DNA of 64,000 nt from Paraburkholderia sp. NMBU_R16 (GTDB lineage Bacteria > Pseudomonadota > Gammaproteobacteria > Burkholderiales > Burkholderiaceae): the NCBI RefSeq assembly GCF_013282575.1, contig NZ_JAAAYE010000001.1:124001-188000 (forward strand). The letters are read 5' to 3'. Both the position numbers and the translations under genes were made by a program. The stretch's first letter is position 1. The number at the start of each line of letters is the position of its first letter. This document shows, one piece after another, positions 33,557-41,234 of this stretch. The notes beneath the pieces were generated by a model, which was not told where the DNA came from, did no database searches, and was given only the letters and a program-made list of their open reading frames with translations.

Positions 33557-35439
33557 TGTCCGACTCTCGGCGCCCATCGCATCACTTCGCCGCGGCCGGC
33601 CGTGCGCACGACCGTCTCGGTGAAATGATTGATGGACACATAAAAGGCGAAGAACGCCTGCAACACCGCGCCGAAGAGAAAACCGCCCTCATAGACAAAC
33701 GGCGAATCGGCAAACTCGAGCGCGATCTCGAGACCTCGTCCGAAGGCGGTCGGCCCGGCTATCGGCAGACGCCGCGTCACGGGCCGCGCGCTGAGGCGCT
33801 CGATCGACATGATCTGGCGCTTCGCGACGTCATCGTCTGGCCTGCAATGCAAGCTCAGCAGATCGCGCAGCGCGCGCGCCCTTGCCTCGGCGGCCGAGCG
33901 GCCGTCGTCGAAGCCAAGGTTCTCGGTCAGCGGGAGGGCGTTGGCCGATAGACCATCGACGAGACGCCAGACCACGTCGTCGTTTTGCGCAAGCGCGCCG
34001 CGCGGTTCGCTCGGCCCGGCGATGCAACGCACGGACTCGACTGGCATGGGCTCGCCACAAACGAAATCGGTCGCCCCCGCACCCACGCGCATGCGCAGCG
34101 GCAGGTCACGGTTCGTGCAAAGTGCGTTTACCCCGAGCTGATGCAAGTCGATCGGCAGGTGTTGCTCCGCGCCGTCGACGAGCGCGATGTAGACTTCGCT
34201 GCCCACATAACGCGATCGAGTCCCGAGGCGGCGCTCCTGCTCCGATGGCAGCCGCGTCTCGCGCCGCATCTGATAGTACGCGCCGTCGCGCCCCGCTTCG
34301 CCGCCGCGCACGCGATAAAGCGGATCGAAGCGCCTCGGCTCCATCGCACCCATGCGATAGCCGTCGACGCTGACTATCGAGTGGATTTCGAAATCGATCG
34401 GACGCGTGCGATCGGCAACGACGTGATATTCGAACTGCTCGTCGGTCACCCAGATGCGATCGGTCCTGCGCTCGAACAGATTGATCGCCGGCGTGCAGTA
34501 CAGCGCGAACTGCGAGGTATCGATCGCCGATTCGAGCGTCGAGTCGTGCGCATCCAGCAAGAGGACGAGTTCGAACGCCGTATCGTTGCAACTGCGCAGC
34601 GCCTGACGCAGGCCTCGCAGTTCGACGAACAAGAATCGCTGAGCAAACGCGAAATACTCCTGCAACAAGCGCAAGCCCGAGAACGATTGAGCGGCATTCG
34701 GCAGCAGCGCTTGTTCGTCCGACAAACCCGTCGGGACCACGCAATCCGCCGGCAACACCGCGCAAGGTACCGACGAGCCGGCCGGCACGACATACGCGCC
34801 GACGACATGACCGGTCAATTGCTCGTAGATGCGCACGGCTGCGTTGTCGCTTCCACGCAAGTAGATCGGCAAGGTATCCAGGGGCAACGCGCTCGCCGCG
34901 TTCACGCCATGCGCTTGAAACCGCAGATGCAGTGCCGCGAGCGGCCGCGGCGATCGCGCTCCGCGTACGTGGCCTAGCGCACCGCTGTCGGGTGCATAAC
35001 GCGCGTGGACAAGCTCGAGCGGCCACAGCGTCAGTTCGTGTGCGCTTCGATATTCGCATCGCGTCGTGTCGTGCTTGTCGAGTTGTCCGATGAGCGCTGT
35101 GTGCCGCGGCACGCGAACCCCGCGGGCGAGACTCGGGTGCGAAAAGTCGGGCGCGAATTGCGCGACGACCATCGACGGAATGGGCGCGAGATACTGCGGA
35201 AACAACACTTCCATCAAATGCTGCGCGAAGCGGGGATATTGCGCGTCGAGGCGCATCTGCACCCGGGCCGCCAGAAAGCTGAAGCCTTCGAGCAGACGCT
35301 CGACATAAGGGTCGGCACACTCGAAGCGCTCGAGGCCAAGCCGTCCGGCGACCTTCGGAAACGCCTGCGCAAACTCGGCGCCCATCTCGCGCAGATGCGC
35401 GAGCTCTTGGCTGTAGTACTTGAGCAGGACCGGATTCAT
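33541..35439 (-). CDS. tssF: T6SS baseplate protein TssF
   Basis: This 632-residue protein begins MNPVLLKYYSQELAHLREMGAEFAQAFPKVAGRLGL and contains DPYVERLLEGFSFLAARVQMRLDAQYPRFAQHLMEVLFPQYLAPIPSM, the most conserved TssF segments. It is the main baseplate wedge subunit. Its start overlaps the tssE stop (ATGA), and its end overlaps tssG. Length is normal and no anomaly is seen. Confidence 0.96.
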   Translation of the reverse strand: MNPVLLKYYSQELAHLREMGAEFAQAFPKVAGRLGLERFECADPYVERLLEGFSFLAARVQMRLDAQYPRFAQHLMEVLFPQYLAPIPSMVVAQFAPDFSHPSLARGVRVPRHTALIGQLDKHDTTRCEYRSAHELTLWPLELVHARYAPDSGALGHVRGARSPRPLAALHLRFQAHGVNAASALPLDTLPIYLRGSDNAAVRIYEQLTGHVVGAYVVPAGSSVPCAVLPADCVVPTGLSDEQALLPNAAQSFSGLRLLQEYFAFAQRFLFVELRGLRQALRSCNDTAFELVLLLDAHDSTLESAIDTSQFALYCTPAINLFERRTDRIWVTDEQFEYHVVADRTRPIDFEIHSIVSVDGYRMGAMEPRRFDPLYRVRGGEAGRDGAYYQMRRETRLPSEQERRLGTRSRYVGSEVYIALVDGAEQHLPIDLHQLGVNALCTNRDLPLRMRVGAGATDFVCGEPMPVESVRCIAGPSEPRGALAQNDDVVWRLVDGLSANALPLTENLGFDDGRSAAEARARALRDLLSLHCRPDDDVAKRQIMSIERLSARPVTRRLPIAGPTAFGRGLEIALEFADSPFVYEGGFLFGAVLQAFFAFYVSINHFTETVVRTAGRGEVMRWAPRVGQCAIL

Positions 35440-35957
35440 CGCGCGCTCGATCCGTCGAGTCCGCGCACGCTGACATCGCCGTCCTCGACATCGAGTTCGG
35501 TGCGGAAATAAAGCCGTTCAGGATAAGGCTGCATCCAAAGGTCGCCCTCGATCAGGAAGGCCATTGCGGTCGGACGCGTGCGCTCCTCGCGAGGCAGTGC
35601 GCGAACCCGTACGCTATCGCTGACGATTCTCGGCTCGAACGAACGAATCGCCTCGGCGATCCAATCCGATATCTCGTCCGAGTCGAGATTCGACAGCGCC
35701 TTACCTGTGAAATCGGGCAAGCCATAGTTCAAGACGGAGCGACCGATCGCCGAGCAGCCATCGCCTCGTTTGGGCTCGTACCCGGGGAGTCTCGTTGCGT
35801 TCAGGAGATTGGATAAATCGCGCAGCACGCCGCGGCGCAATTGTTTTGCCGAAACCACGCGCCGCTCGCGAGCCTCGAACGGGTTCGACGGTGCATCGTC
35901 GGTCAGCCGGTCCAGCAGTGCCGGCTGCAGACGGTCCTTCGCTGTGAGTTCGGCCAT
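35436..35957 (-). CDS. tssE: T6SS baseplate protein TssE (gp25-like)
   Basis: This 173-residue protein of the gp25 lysozyme-like family contains KQLRRGVLRDLSNLLNATR, SVLNYGLPDFTGKALSN and IAEAIRSFEPRIVSDSVRVRAL, the typical TssE segments. It starts sheath polymerisation on the baseplate. ATG 35957 is used; a TTG three codons earlier (35966) is possible. It is coupled to tssF by a 4-bp overlap and separated from hcp by about 100 bp containing GC-rich inverted repeats. Confidence 0.93.
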   Translation of the reverse strand: MAELTAKDRLQPALLDRLTDDAPSNPFEARERRVVSAKQLRRGVLRDLSNLLNATRLPGYEPKRGDGCSAIGRSVLNYGLPDFTGKALSNLDSDEISDWIAEAIRSFEPRIVSDSVRVRALPREERTRPTAMAFLIEGDLWMQPYPERLYFRTELDVEDGDVSVRGLDGSSAR

Positions 35958-36059
35958 GAGTGACAAGGTCCATGAGGGTGAAGCCGCGACGCGCGTTCGC
36001 GCCGCGGCACATCAAAACGCGAGGCTGCCGACCGAAGCCGGCAGGCAGGCATTGCGTAA

Positions 36060-36554
36060 TTACTCCTTGCCCGTCTTTTTCGTGCTGCGGTCGTACGTGA
36101 ATTCGATCGCGGCATCGAGCGAGCCGTCCGGCGTCTTCTGCGGGTGGTAGGCAACGTTCATCGACTCAAACACAAGCGACACGTTTTCCACCATTTCGTC
36201 CGTGGAACCGTCGCTTCCCGTGGTGTAGGTCGCAACGAAGACATTCGTGAGGTCCACCTTGAGGAACACTTCCGGGGTAGGCTTACCCGTCGATTTGCGC
36301 ATCTCCAGCGTACCGGTCGAGAAGTGCTTGCCGGTCGTCAGGTACTTCATGATGATGGGCGAGCCCTTGCAAAACTGCTTCTGAAAATTGATGCCGCTCA
36401 CCTGTGCCGTGCCGGAGGACAGGCCCCCGTCGGACCGATCCTGGGGATAGTTGCTCATTCCCCAGTTCCAGTTCATGACGTTCAGTGCCGCCTTCTCCTC
36501 ACCGTTTTCGCCCTCGATCCCTGCGAGCACGATCGTGATACCGTTATCTGCCAT
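36060..36554 (-). CDS. hcp: T6SS tube protein Hcp (TssD)
   Basis: This 164-residue protein with Hcp-family pattern (GITIVLAGIEGENGEEKAALNVMNWNWGMS, ISGINFQKQFCKGSPIIMKYLTTGKHFSTGTLEMRKS) forms the hexameric rings of the inner tube. AAGGAG lies 8 bases before the ATG, the strongest ribosome site in the operon, which fits the high amounts of Hcp needed. It is isolated from both neighbours by about 100-bp gaps with hairpins, consistent with differential mRNA processing. Confidence 0.95.
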   Translation of the reverse strand: MADNGITIVLAGIEGENGEEKAALNVMNWNWGMSNYPQDRSDGGLSSGTAQVSGINFQKQFCKGSPIIMKYLTTGKHFSTGTLEMRKSTGKPTPEVFLKVDLTNVFVATYTTGSDGSTDEMVENVSLVFESMNVAYHPQKTPDGSLDAAIEFTYDRSTKKTGKE

Positions 36555-36598
36555 CTTTGAACTCCTTGCGGTCTTTCGACCAGATTTAACAAACCACT

Positions 36599-36654
36599 CC
36601 CGCGGACGTCGATCCGCGGGTGCTTATCGAGGTCCTCCCGGCGCAATGCGCCGG
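36599..36654 (-). promoter_or_regulatory. Two GC-rich hairpins in the tssC-hcp gap
   Basis: CCCGCGGA (36599-36606) pairs with TCCGCGGG (36613-36620), and CCGGCGC (36638-36644) pairs with GCGCCGG (36648-36654). Both are perfect and fill most of the 105-bp gap. Without a T-run they are more likely mRNA-stabilising or processing structures than terminators, and could raise hcp relative to tssC. Confidence 0.6.
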
Positions 36655-36659
36655 CCTCG

Positions 36660-38168
36660 TCAAGCGCCTCCCGAGACAGAAGGCAGCTTGCTGACCAGTC
36701 GCAGCGAGACTGTCAGACCTTCGAGCTGGTAATGCGGACGCAGGAAAAACTTCGCCGTGTAATACCCTGCATTACCTTCAACCTCGTCAACCACCACACT
36801 CGCCTCTGCCAACGGTCGACGCGACTTCGTTTCGTTCGTCGAATGCGCGGGAGAACCGTCCACGTAATGGATCACCCAGTCCGACAACCAACGCTGCATG
36901 TCTTCCCTGCTCTTGAACGAGCCGATCTTGTCGCGCACGATGCATTTGAGGTAATGCGCAAACCGGTTGCACGCAAAAAGGTAGGGAAGCCGTGCCGCGA
37001 GGCCCGCGTTGGCCGTCGCCACCGGATCCTCGAACTCTGCGGGCTTGTGCAGCGACTGCGCGCCAATGAACGCGGCCATGCCTGAGTTCTTCATGTGTAC
37101 GAGCGGCAAGAACCCCGCTTTCGAGAGCTCCGCTTCGCGGCGATCGCTGATCGCGATTTCTGTCGGACAGGTCGAAGCCACGCCCCCGTCGTCGCTCGGG
37201 AAGATATGGACCGGCAAATCGTCGACAGCGCCCCCCGATTCAATCCCGCGAATGCGCGTGCACCAGCCGTAGTGCTTGAAAGAGCGGTTGATGTTGGCGG
37301 CCATCGCGTAGGCCGAGTTTGCCCAGACGTAGCGGCTGCTGTCGCCGTCGCCCGTGTCTTCCTCGAAGTCGAAGGAATCGACGGGATTCGACTTCGCGCC
37401 ATACGGCGCGCGTGCCAGAAAACGCGGCAGCGTCAGCCCGATGTAACGGGAATCCTCCGATTCGCGCAGCGCGCGCCATCCGGCGTGCTCCGGCGTCTCG
37501 AACAGTTTCGCGATGTCGCGCGGATTGGCGAGCTCGCCCCACGATTCCATCAGCATCACCGAAGGCGCCGCGGCTGCGATGAACGGCGCATGCGAGGCAG
37601 CGCAGATCTTCGCCATCTGGCTCAGCAGATCGACATCCGGGCCGCTGTTGTCGAAGTAATAATCGGCCACGATCGCGCCGTAAGGATGACCGCCGAATTG
37701 GCCGTACTCCTGTTCATAAAGCTTCTTGAAGAGCGGGCTTTGATCCCATGCCGAACCCTTGTACTTGCGCAGCGTGCGATACAGCTCGGTCTTCGATACG
37801 TTCATCACGCGGATCTTGAGCTGCTCGTCGCTTTCCGTATTGCTGACCAGGTAATGCAACCCGCGCCATGCGCTTTCGACCTTCTGGAAGGCCTCGCAAT
37901 GCAGGATCTCGTTGATCTGTTCGGTGAGCTTCTTGTCGATCGCTGCCACCAGTGCTTCGACGGTGTTCATCACGTCCGTGGAGACGAGTGTGGTGTCCGC
38001 GAGCGCATGTTCGGCCAAGGTCCGCACAGCGTTTTCGATGGCCTGTTGCGCCTTGTCGGTTTTCGGCTTGAACTCCTGCTGCAAAAGCCTGGAGAAGTCG
38101 CCGGGCTCGATCGTCTCGCTGACGGTCTGCTGCGCGGCGTTCTGCTCTACAGTACTGACGTCTGTCAT
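36660..38168 (-). CDS. tssC: T6SS contractile sheath large subunit TssC
   Basis: This 502-residue protein carries TssC landmarks: ALVAAIDKKLTEQINEILHCEAFQKVESAWRGLHYLV, GAIVADYYFDNSGPDVDLLSQMAKICAASHAPFIAAAAPSV, RFLARAPYG, NRFAHYLKCIVRDKIGSFK and YYTAKFFLRPHYQLEGLTVSLRLVSKLP. With TssB it makes the contractile sheath. It lies 26 bp after tssB. Fully intact. Confidence 0.97.
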   Translation of the reverse strand: MTDVSTVEQNAAQQTVSETIEPGDFSRLLQQEFKPKTDKAQQAIENAVRTLAEHALADTTLVSTDVMNTVEALVAAIDKKLTEQINEILHCEAFQKVESAWRGLHYLVSNTESDEQLKIRVMNVSKTELYRTLRKYKGSAWDQSPLFKKLYEQEYGQFGGHPYGAIVADYYFDNSGPDVDLLSQMAKICAASHAPFIAAAAPSVMLMESWGELANPRDIAKLFETPEHAGWRALRESEDSRYIGLTLPRFLARAPYGAKSNPVDSFDFEEDTGDGDSSRYVWANSAYAMAANINRSFKHYGWCTRIRGIESGGAVDDLPVHIFPSDDGGVASTCPTEIAISDRREAELSKAGFLPLVHMKNSGMAAFIGAQSLHKPAEFEDPVATANAGLAARLPYLFACNRFAHYLKCIVRDKIGSFKSREDMQRWLSDWVIHYVDGSPAHSTNETKSRRPLAEASVVVDEVEGNAGYYTAKFFLRPHYQLEGLTVSLRLVSKLPSVSGGA

Positions 38169-38194
38169 GACTGAATTCCTTTTAAAGATTGCGT

Positions 38195-38746
38195 TCAGGC
38201 GGCGGGACCATCGGCCTCGGCCTGCCCCTCGGGCTTGGCCTCGTCGAGCTTGGCTTCATCGGACTTGGCGGCGAGTGCACGCATCAGATCCGGATCGGCA
38301 AGCAGCTTGGCCACGAGGTCTTCGGCGCCGACCTTGCCGTCCATGTAACGAAGCAGGTTGGCGAGGTGGCCTCGCGCCTCGTAGAGCCGGCGCAGCGGCT
38401 CGATATTGCGTGCGAGCGCTTCGGGGGAAAAATCGTCGATCGACCCGAACGTCAGATCGATGCCGAGGTGGCCCTCGCCCGTCAACGTGTTGGGCACCGT
38501 CGCAGCGACACGCGGCTTGATCGCTTTCATGCGATCGTCGAAGTTGTCGGTATCGAACTCGAGAAACTCGCGCTCGGCGACAGACGGCAAAGGTTCGACC
38601 GATTGCCCCGACAGTTCCGCCATGACGCCCATGACGAACGGCAGCGAAACCTTTTTTTCGGCGCCGTTGATTTCGACGTCGTACTCGATTTGCACACGCG
38701 GCGGGCGCGTACGTGCAAGAAACTTCTGACTGCTTTCCTTGGCCAT
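38195..38746 (-). CDS. tssB: T6SS contractile sheath small subunit TssB
   Basis: This 183-residue protein contains RPPRVQIEYDVEINGAEKKVSLPFVMGVMAELSGQS and RFEFD-type FLEFDTDNFDDRMKAIKPRVAATVPN, diagnostic of TssB. The ATG at 38746 has GGAG nine bases upstream; an ATG five codons earlier (38761) would place that site inside the gene and is not preferred. The C terminus is a charged EAKLDEAKPEGQAEAD repeat that looks disordered. Confidence 0.95.
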   Translation of the reverse strand: MAKESSQKFLARTRPPRVQIEYDVEINGAEKKVSLPFVMGVMAELSGQSVEPLPSVAEREFLEFDTDNFDDRMKAIKPRVAATVPNTLTGEGHLGIDLTFGSIDDFSPEALARNIEPLRRLYEARGHLANLLRYMDGKVGAEDLVAKLLADPDLMRALAAKSDEAKLDEAKPEGQAEADGPAA

Positions 38747-38792
38747 TGAATCGATCTCCATATGAGTGAGTGGACCGGACGAAGTGCAGGCG

Positions 38793-39809
38793 TTACTGCG
38801 ACTCGATACCGGCTAAGTGCTTGACTTCGCCCAGACCCGCGGGCGACAGGTCGCTCACGATCTCGATGAAACTCAGATTGACCAGGCGTCGTGCACGCTG
38901 CAGCAACAACGGCACCGGGCTGCCAGGCTCGTTTTGCTCGTAATACGCACATAGGCGGTCGAGCATGCGTACGACATCGACCCGATTGACGATGTCGTGC
39001 GATGTGGCCGCCGGCGCGGCGCTTGACGTTTCATTCGCGTCCGACGCGACGACCGGACGCCCGGGATGGCGCACGAGGCGCTCCTGCACCGCTGCGACGG
39101 CGTGGCGCAACAGTTGGTGAAGGCGGTTCAAACTAATGGCATGGCTAGGCCCCGCTAACGCGGTCAACAGGGTGTCGATCTTCGCCACGCGCTCGCATGC
39201 CGTCGCCAGCATCAGCTGAGTCGCGCTCAACCCGTCGAACGGACACGCTGCGAAAGCAGCCTCGATTTCGGCTGCATCGGCCGGCTTGGCGTCCGGCGGT
39301 GCCGCCCATTCGCCGGCGGCGATATCGAGGTCGCGCAGACTGAACGCCTCATGCATCGACGATTGAACGAGCGGCGCGGTATGAACCTGGCGTACGAGTC
39401 CGGCCTGATCGTCGAGCGCGACGAGGATGTTGATGCGTGCCGTCGGATCGTTGTCATCGTCGGCGTCCAACCGCGGGTGCAAGTGGTCCCAATGGCGCGC
39501 AAGCAAGCCCTCGATCAGCGCCAGCCCGGCGTCGAGGCCCGCGAATCCCGACAGCGATTGCAAGGCGCGCGTGAGCCATACGGCCAGTCGCAAATCGTGG
39601 CTTTGCGAGAACAGCGAAGCGCAACGCGTCTTGACCGCTTTCCAGTCCGGCTCGATAGCCTCGAGATGCATCCGGCCGTATTGAACATCCGGTGAGCCCT
39701 CGACGAGACGCGCCAGTTCGACGTATTCAGGCGAATACTCGAGATCGGCACCGCATGGCGCCTCGGAAGAAACATCCGCCAACATTGCATCGATATCGAG
39801 CAGGGACAT
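38793..39809 (-). CDS. tssA: T6SS protein TssA
   Basis: This 338-residue ImpA-domain protein (SEAPCGADLEYSPEYVELARLVEG, DWKAVKTRCASLFSQSHDLRLAVWLTRALQSLSGFAGL) ends in a typical short TssA C-terminal segment (RVDVVRMLDRLCAYYEQNEPGSPVPLLLQRARRLVNLSFIEIVSDLSPAG). TssA primes and caps tube/sheath assembly. It is the first gene of the T6SS operon, so the main T6SS promoter should lie in the 180 bp before it. ATG 39809 is preferred over a frame extension to 39827. Confidence 0.93.
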   Translation of the reverse strand: MSLLDIDAMLADVSSEAPCGADLEYSPEYVELARLVEGSPDVQYGRMHLEAIEPDWKAVKTRCASLFSQSHDLRLAVWLTRALQSLSGFAGLDAGLALIEGLLARHWDHLHPRLDADDDNDPTARINILVALDDQAGLVRQVHTAPLVQSSMHEAFSLRDLDIAAGEWAAPPDAKPADAAEIEAAFAACPFDGLSATQLMLATACERVAKIDTLLTALAGPSHAISLNRLHQLLRHAVAAVQERLVRHPGRPVVASDANETSSAAPAATSHDIVNRVDVVRMLDRLCAYYEQNEPGSPVPLLLQRARRLVNLSFIEIVSDLSPAGLGEVKHLAGIESQ

Positions 39810-39989
39810 GGTTCTCAACGTACGCATCGGAAGAAAGGGGGTGAGCGCGTCGGCATGTCAGATTTGCACTGCATGGCGTATCGCGATCTGTGAGCCATTG
39901 TTCTCCGTTCGCTTGAGCCTGCCCTTGCGAAACTTCTCAAAATGAACCGCGCTCACGCGATGCGATGGCCATGAAGCTTGGTACACGCC

Positions 39990-41138
39990 CTAACGCCAGG
40001 TGGGCAGCGCCCACGCAGGGTTGGCTTCAACGCGGAATCCATCGCGTCTGATATCTCGTAACAGGCGTTGCAGTTCGGGCTGGCTGGCAACGACACGATG
40101 CTCGGCGTGGCGAAACCCGCTCGCGGCATGCGGAATGAAGAAGATCAACGGATAGTCGATTTCGCCGAGCGCGAAGCCGCCGTAGTCGCCATGCATGACC
40201 ACATCGTTACCCGGTCGGCATACCGCGTTGAGCCTTCGCCGAATGCGGTCGACGGCGAAGGAGATGTTGCCCAGATGCGGATCGCCCATCGCCGCCGCGA
40301 TGCGTTGACGCTCGGCATCGTTCGCGAACACGAGCGCCGCCTGATGCGCGAGCCGTCTCACGGCACCGCCGATCTTCGGCGACACGAACGTCGCCCGAGG
40401 CATGGGACGGTCGTTCACGCCTGGGCTCGCGAGACTCGCATGCGGAAAGACGCACCAGAGGTCGTAGTCGCCGCAGACGGCGTCCGTGTCGCGCGCAGCA
40501 TGGCCCGCGGCGCGTGGATTCGTCAGCCCGAAGAGCGGCTCGCAGCCTTTCGCCGTGAGTGCATCGAGCGCCGCGCGCCCGACCGGCGGGTCGTTCGCAA
40601 GACGCGCCCGCGCAAGTGCGGGTGGTAGTGGCGCATCGGGCCGATACCAGACGCTCCACTTCGCCGTGCCTTGCGTTGGGACAACCAAAAAGGAATGTGC
40701 ATCGCCCGCGCCGCCCTGTCGCGCCGTGACCTCGAGGAGCGACGCGCTAGCAGGCGATGCCGCGCCCGAGACCGAACGCTCGATCACGCCTCGTGCGAAC
40801 AATGTCGAAAGCCGCGCGGCCGAAATGACGAGCGGCACCGCGCCGACGCCGGCCGCCACCGCTTGGAGGACGGCTGCCTCCTGCTTCGCGAGGGGCTGCG
40901 ACGCCTTCGTAAAACGCGGATCGAGCGCGACGAAGCCCGCCATCGGTCCCCAGTCGCACGTCTTCGCCTTGATGTGAAAGCCCTTCGCCGCATAGCCCTC
41001 CATCATCAAATCGGTGCACAGCGGGTTCAACTCGCGAGACGCAATGACCATGCGCGACTCGATGCTGACCTGCTTGAACGACTCGACGTGTCGAGGGTGA
41101 AATCCCGCGGTCGCATCGTATTCCGGAAATAGACTCAT
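39990..41138 (-). CDS. Edema-factor/ExoY/CyaA-like nucleotidyl cyclase toxin, probable secreted effector
   Basis: This 382-residue protein lacks a signal peptide. It matches the class II cyclase toxin fold in three places: AKGFHIKAKTCDWGPMAGF (residues 51-69; K52 and K59 in the positions of the two catalytic lysines of CyaA K58/K65), VCGDYDLWCV (D224 and D226, the metal-binding pair) and VVMHGDYGGF (H316, the catalytic histidine). Such enzymes make cAMP or other cyclic nucleotides in eukaryotic hosts after activation by calmodulin or actin. The residue six after the histidine is F where edema factor has N583. The ATG at 41138 follows GGGGAAGG. The gene lies between the T6SS operon and a larger effector-like gene. 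The family call is from recalled motifs; the export route is unknown. Confidence 0.8.
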   Translation of the reverse strand: MSLFPEYDATAGFHPRHVESFKQVSIESRMVIASRELNPLCTDLMMEGYAAKGFHIKAKTCDWGPMAGFVALDPRFTKASQPLAKQEAAVLQAVAAGVGAVPLVISAARLSTLFARGVIERSVSGAASPASASLLEVTARQGGAGDAHSFLVVPTQGTAKWSVWYRPDAPLPPALARARLANDPPVGRAALDALTAKGCEPLFGLTNPRAAGHAARDTDAVCGDYDLWCVFPHASLASPGVNDRPMPRATFVSPKIGGAVRRLAHQAALVFANDAERQRIAAAMGDPHLGNISFAVDRIRRRLNAVCRPGNDVVMHGDYGGFALGEIDYPLIFFIPHAASGFRHAEHRVVASQPELQRLLRDIRRDGFRVEANPAWALPTWR

Positions 41139-41234
41139 TGCCTTCCCCATTCGCTTTATCAAAGTCTAGGGAAAGCATTGGAAATCAGACCGAATTACCT
41201 TTCGACGCGATTATTCTGGAAGTCATCGCGGTTC

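Noticed and set aside
39810..39989. Sigma-54 promoter before tssA
   Set aside because: No TGGCAC-N5-TTGC pair with proper spacing could be found on the minus strand, so no promoter was annotated.
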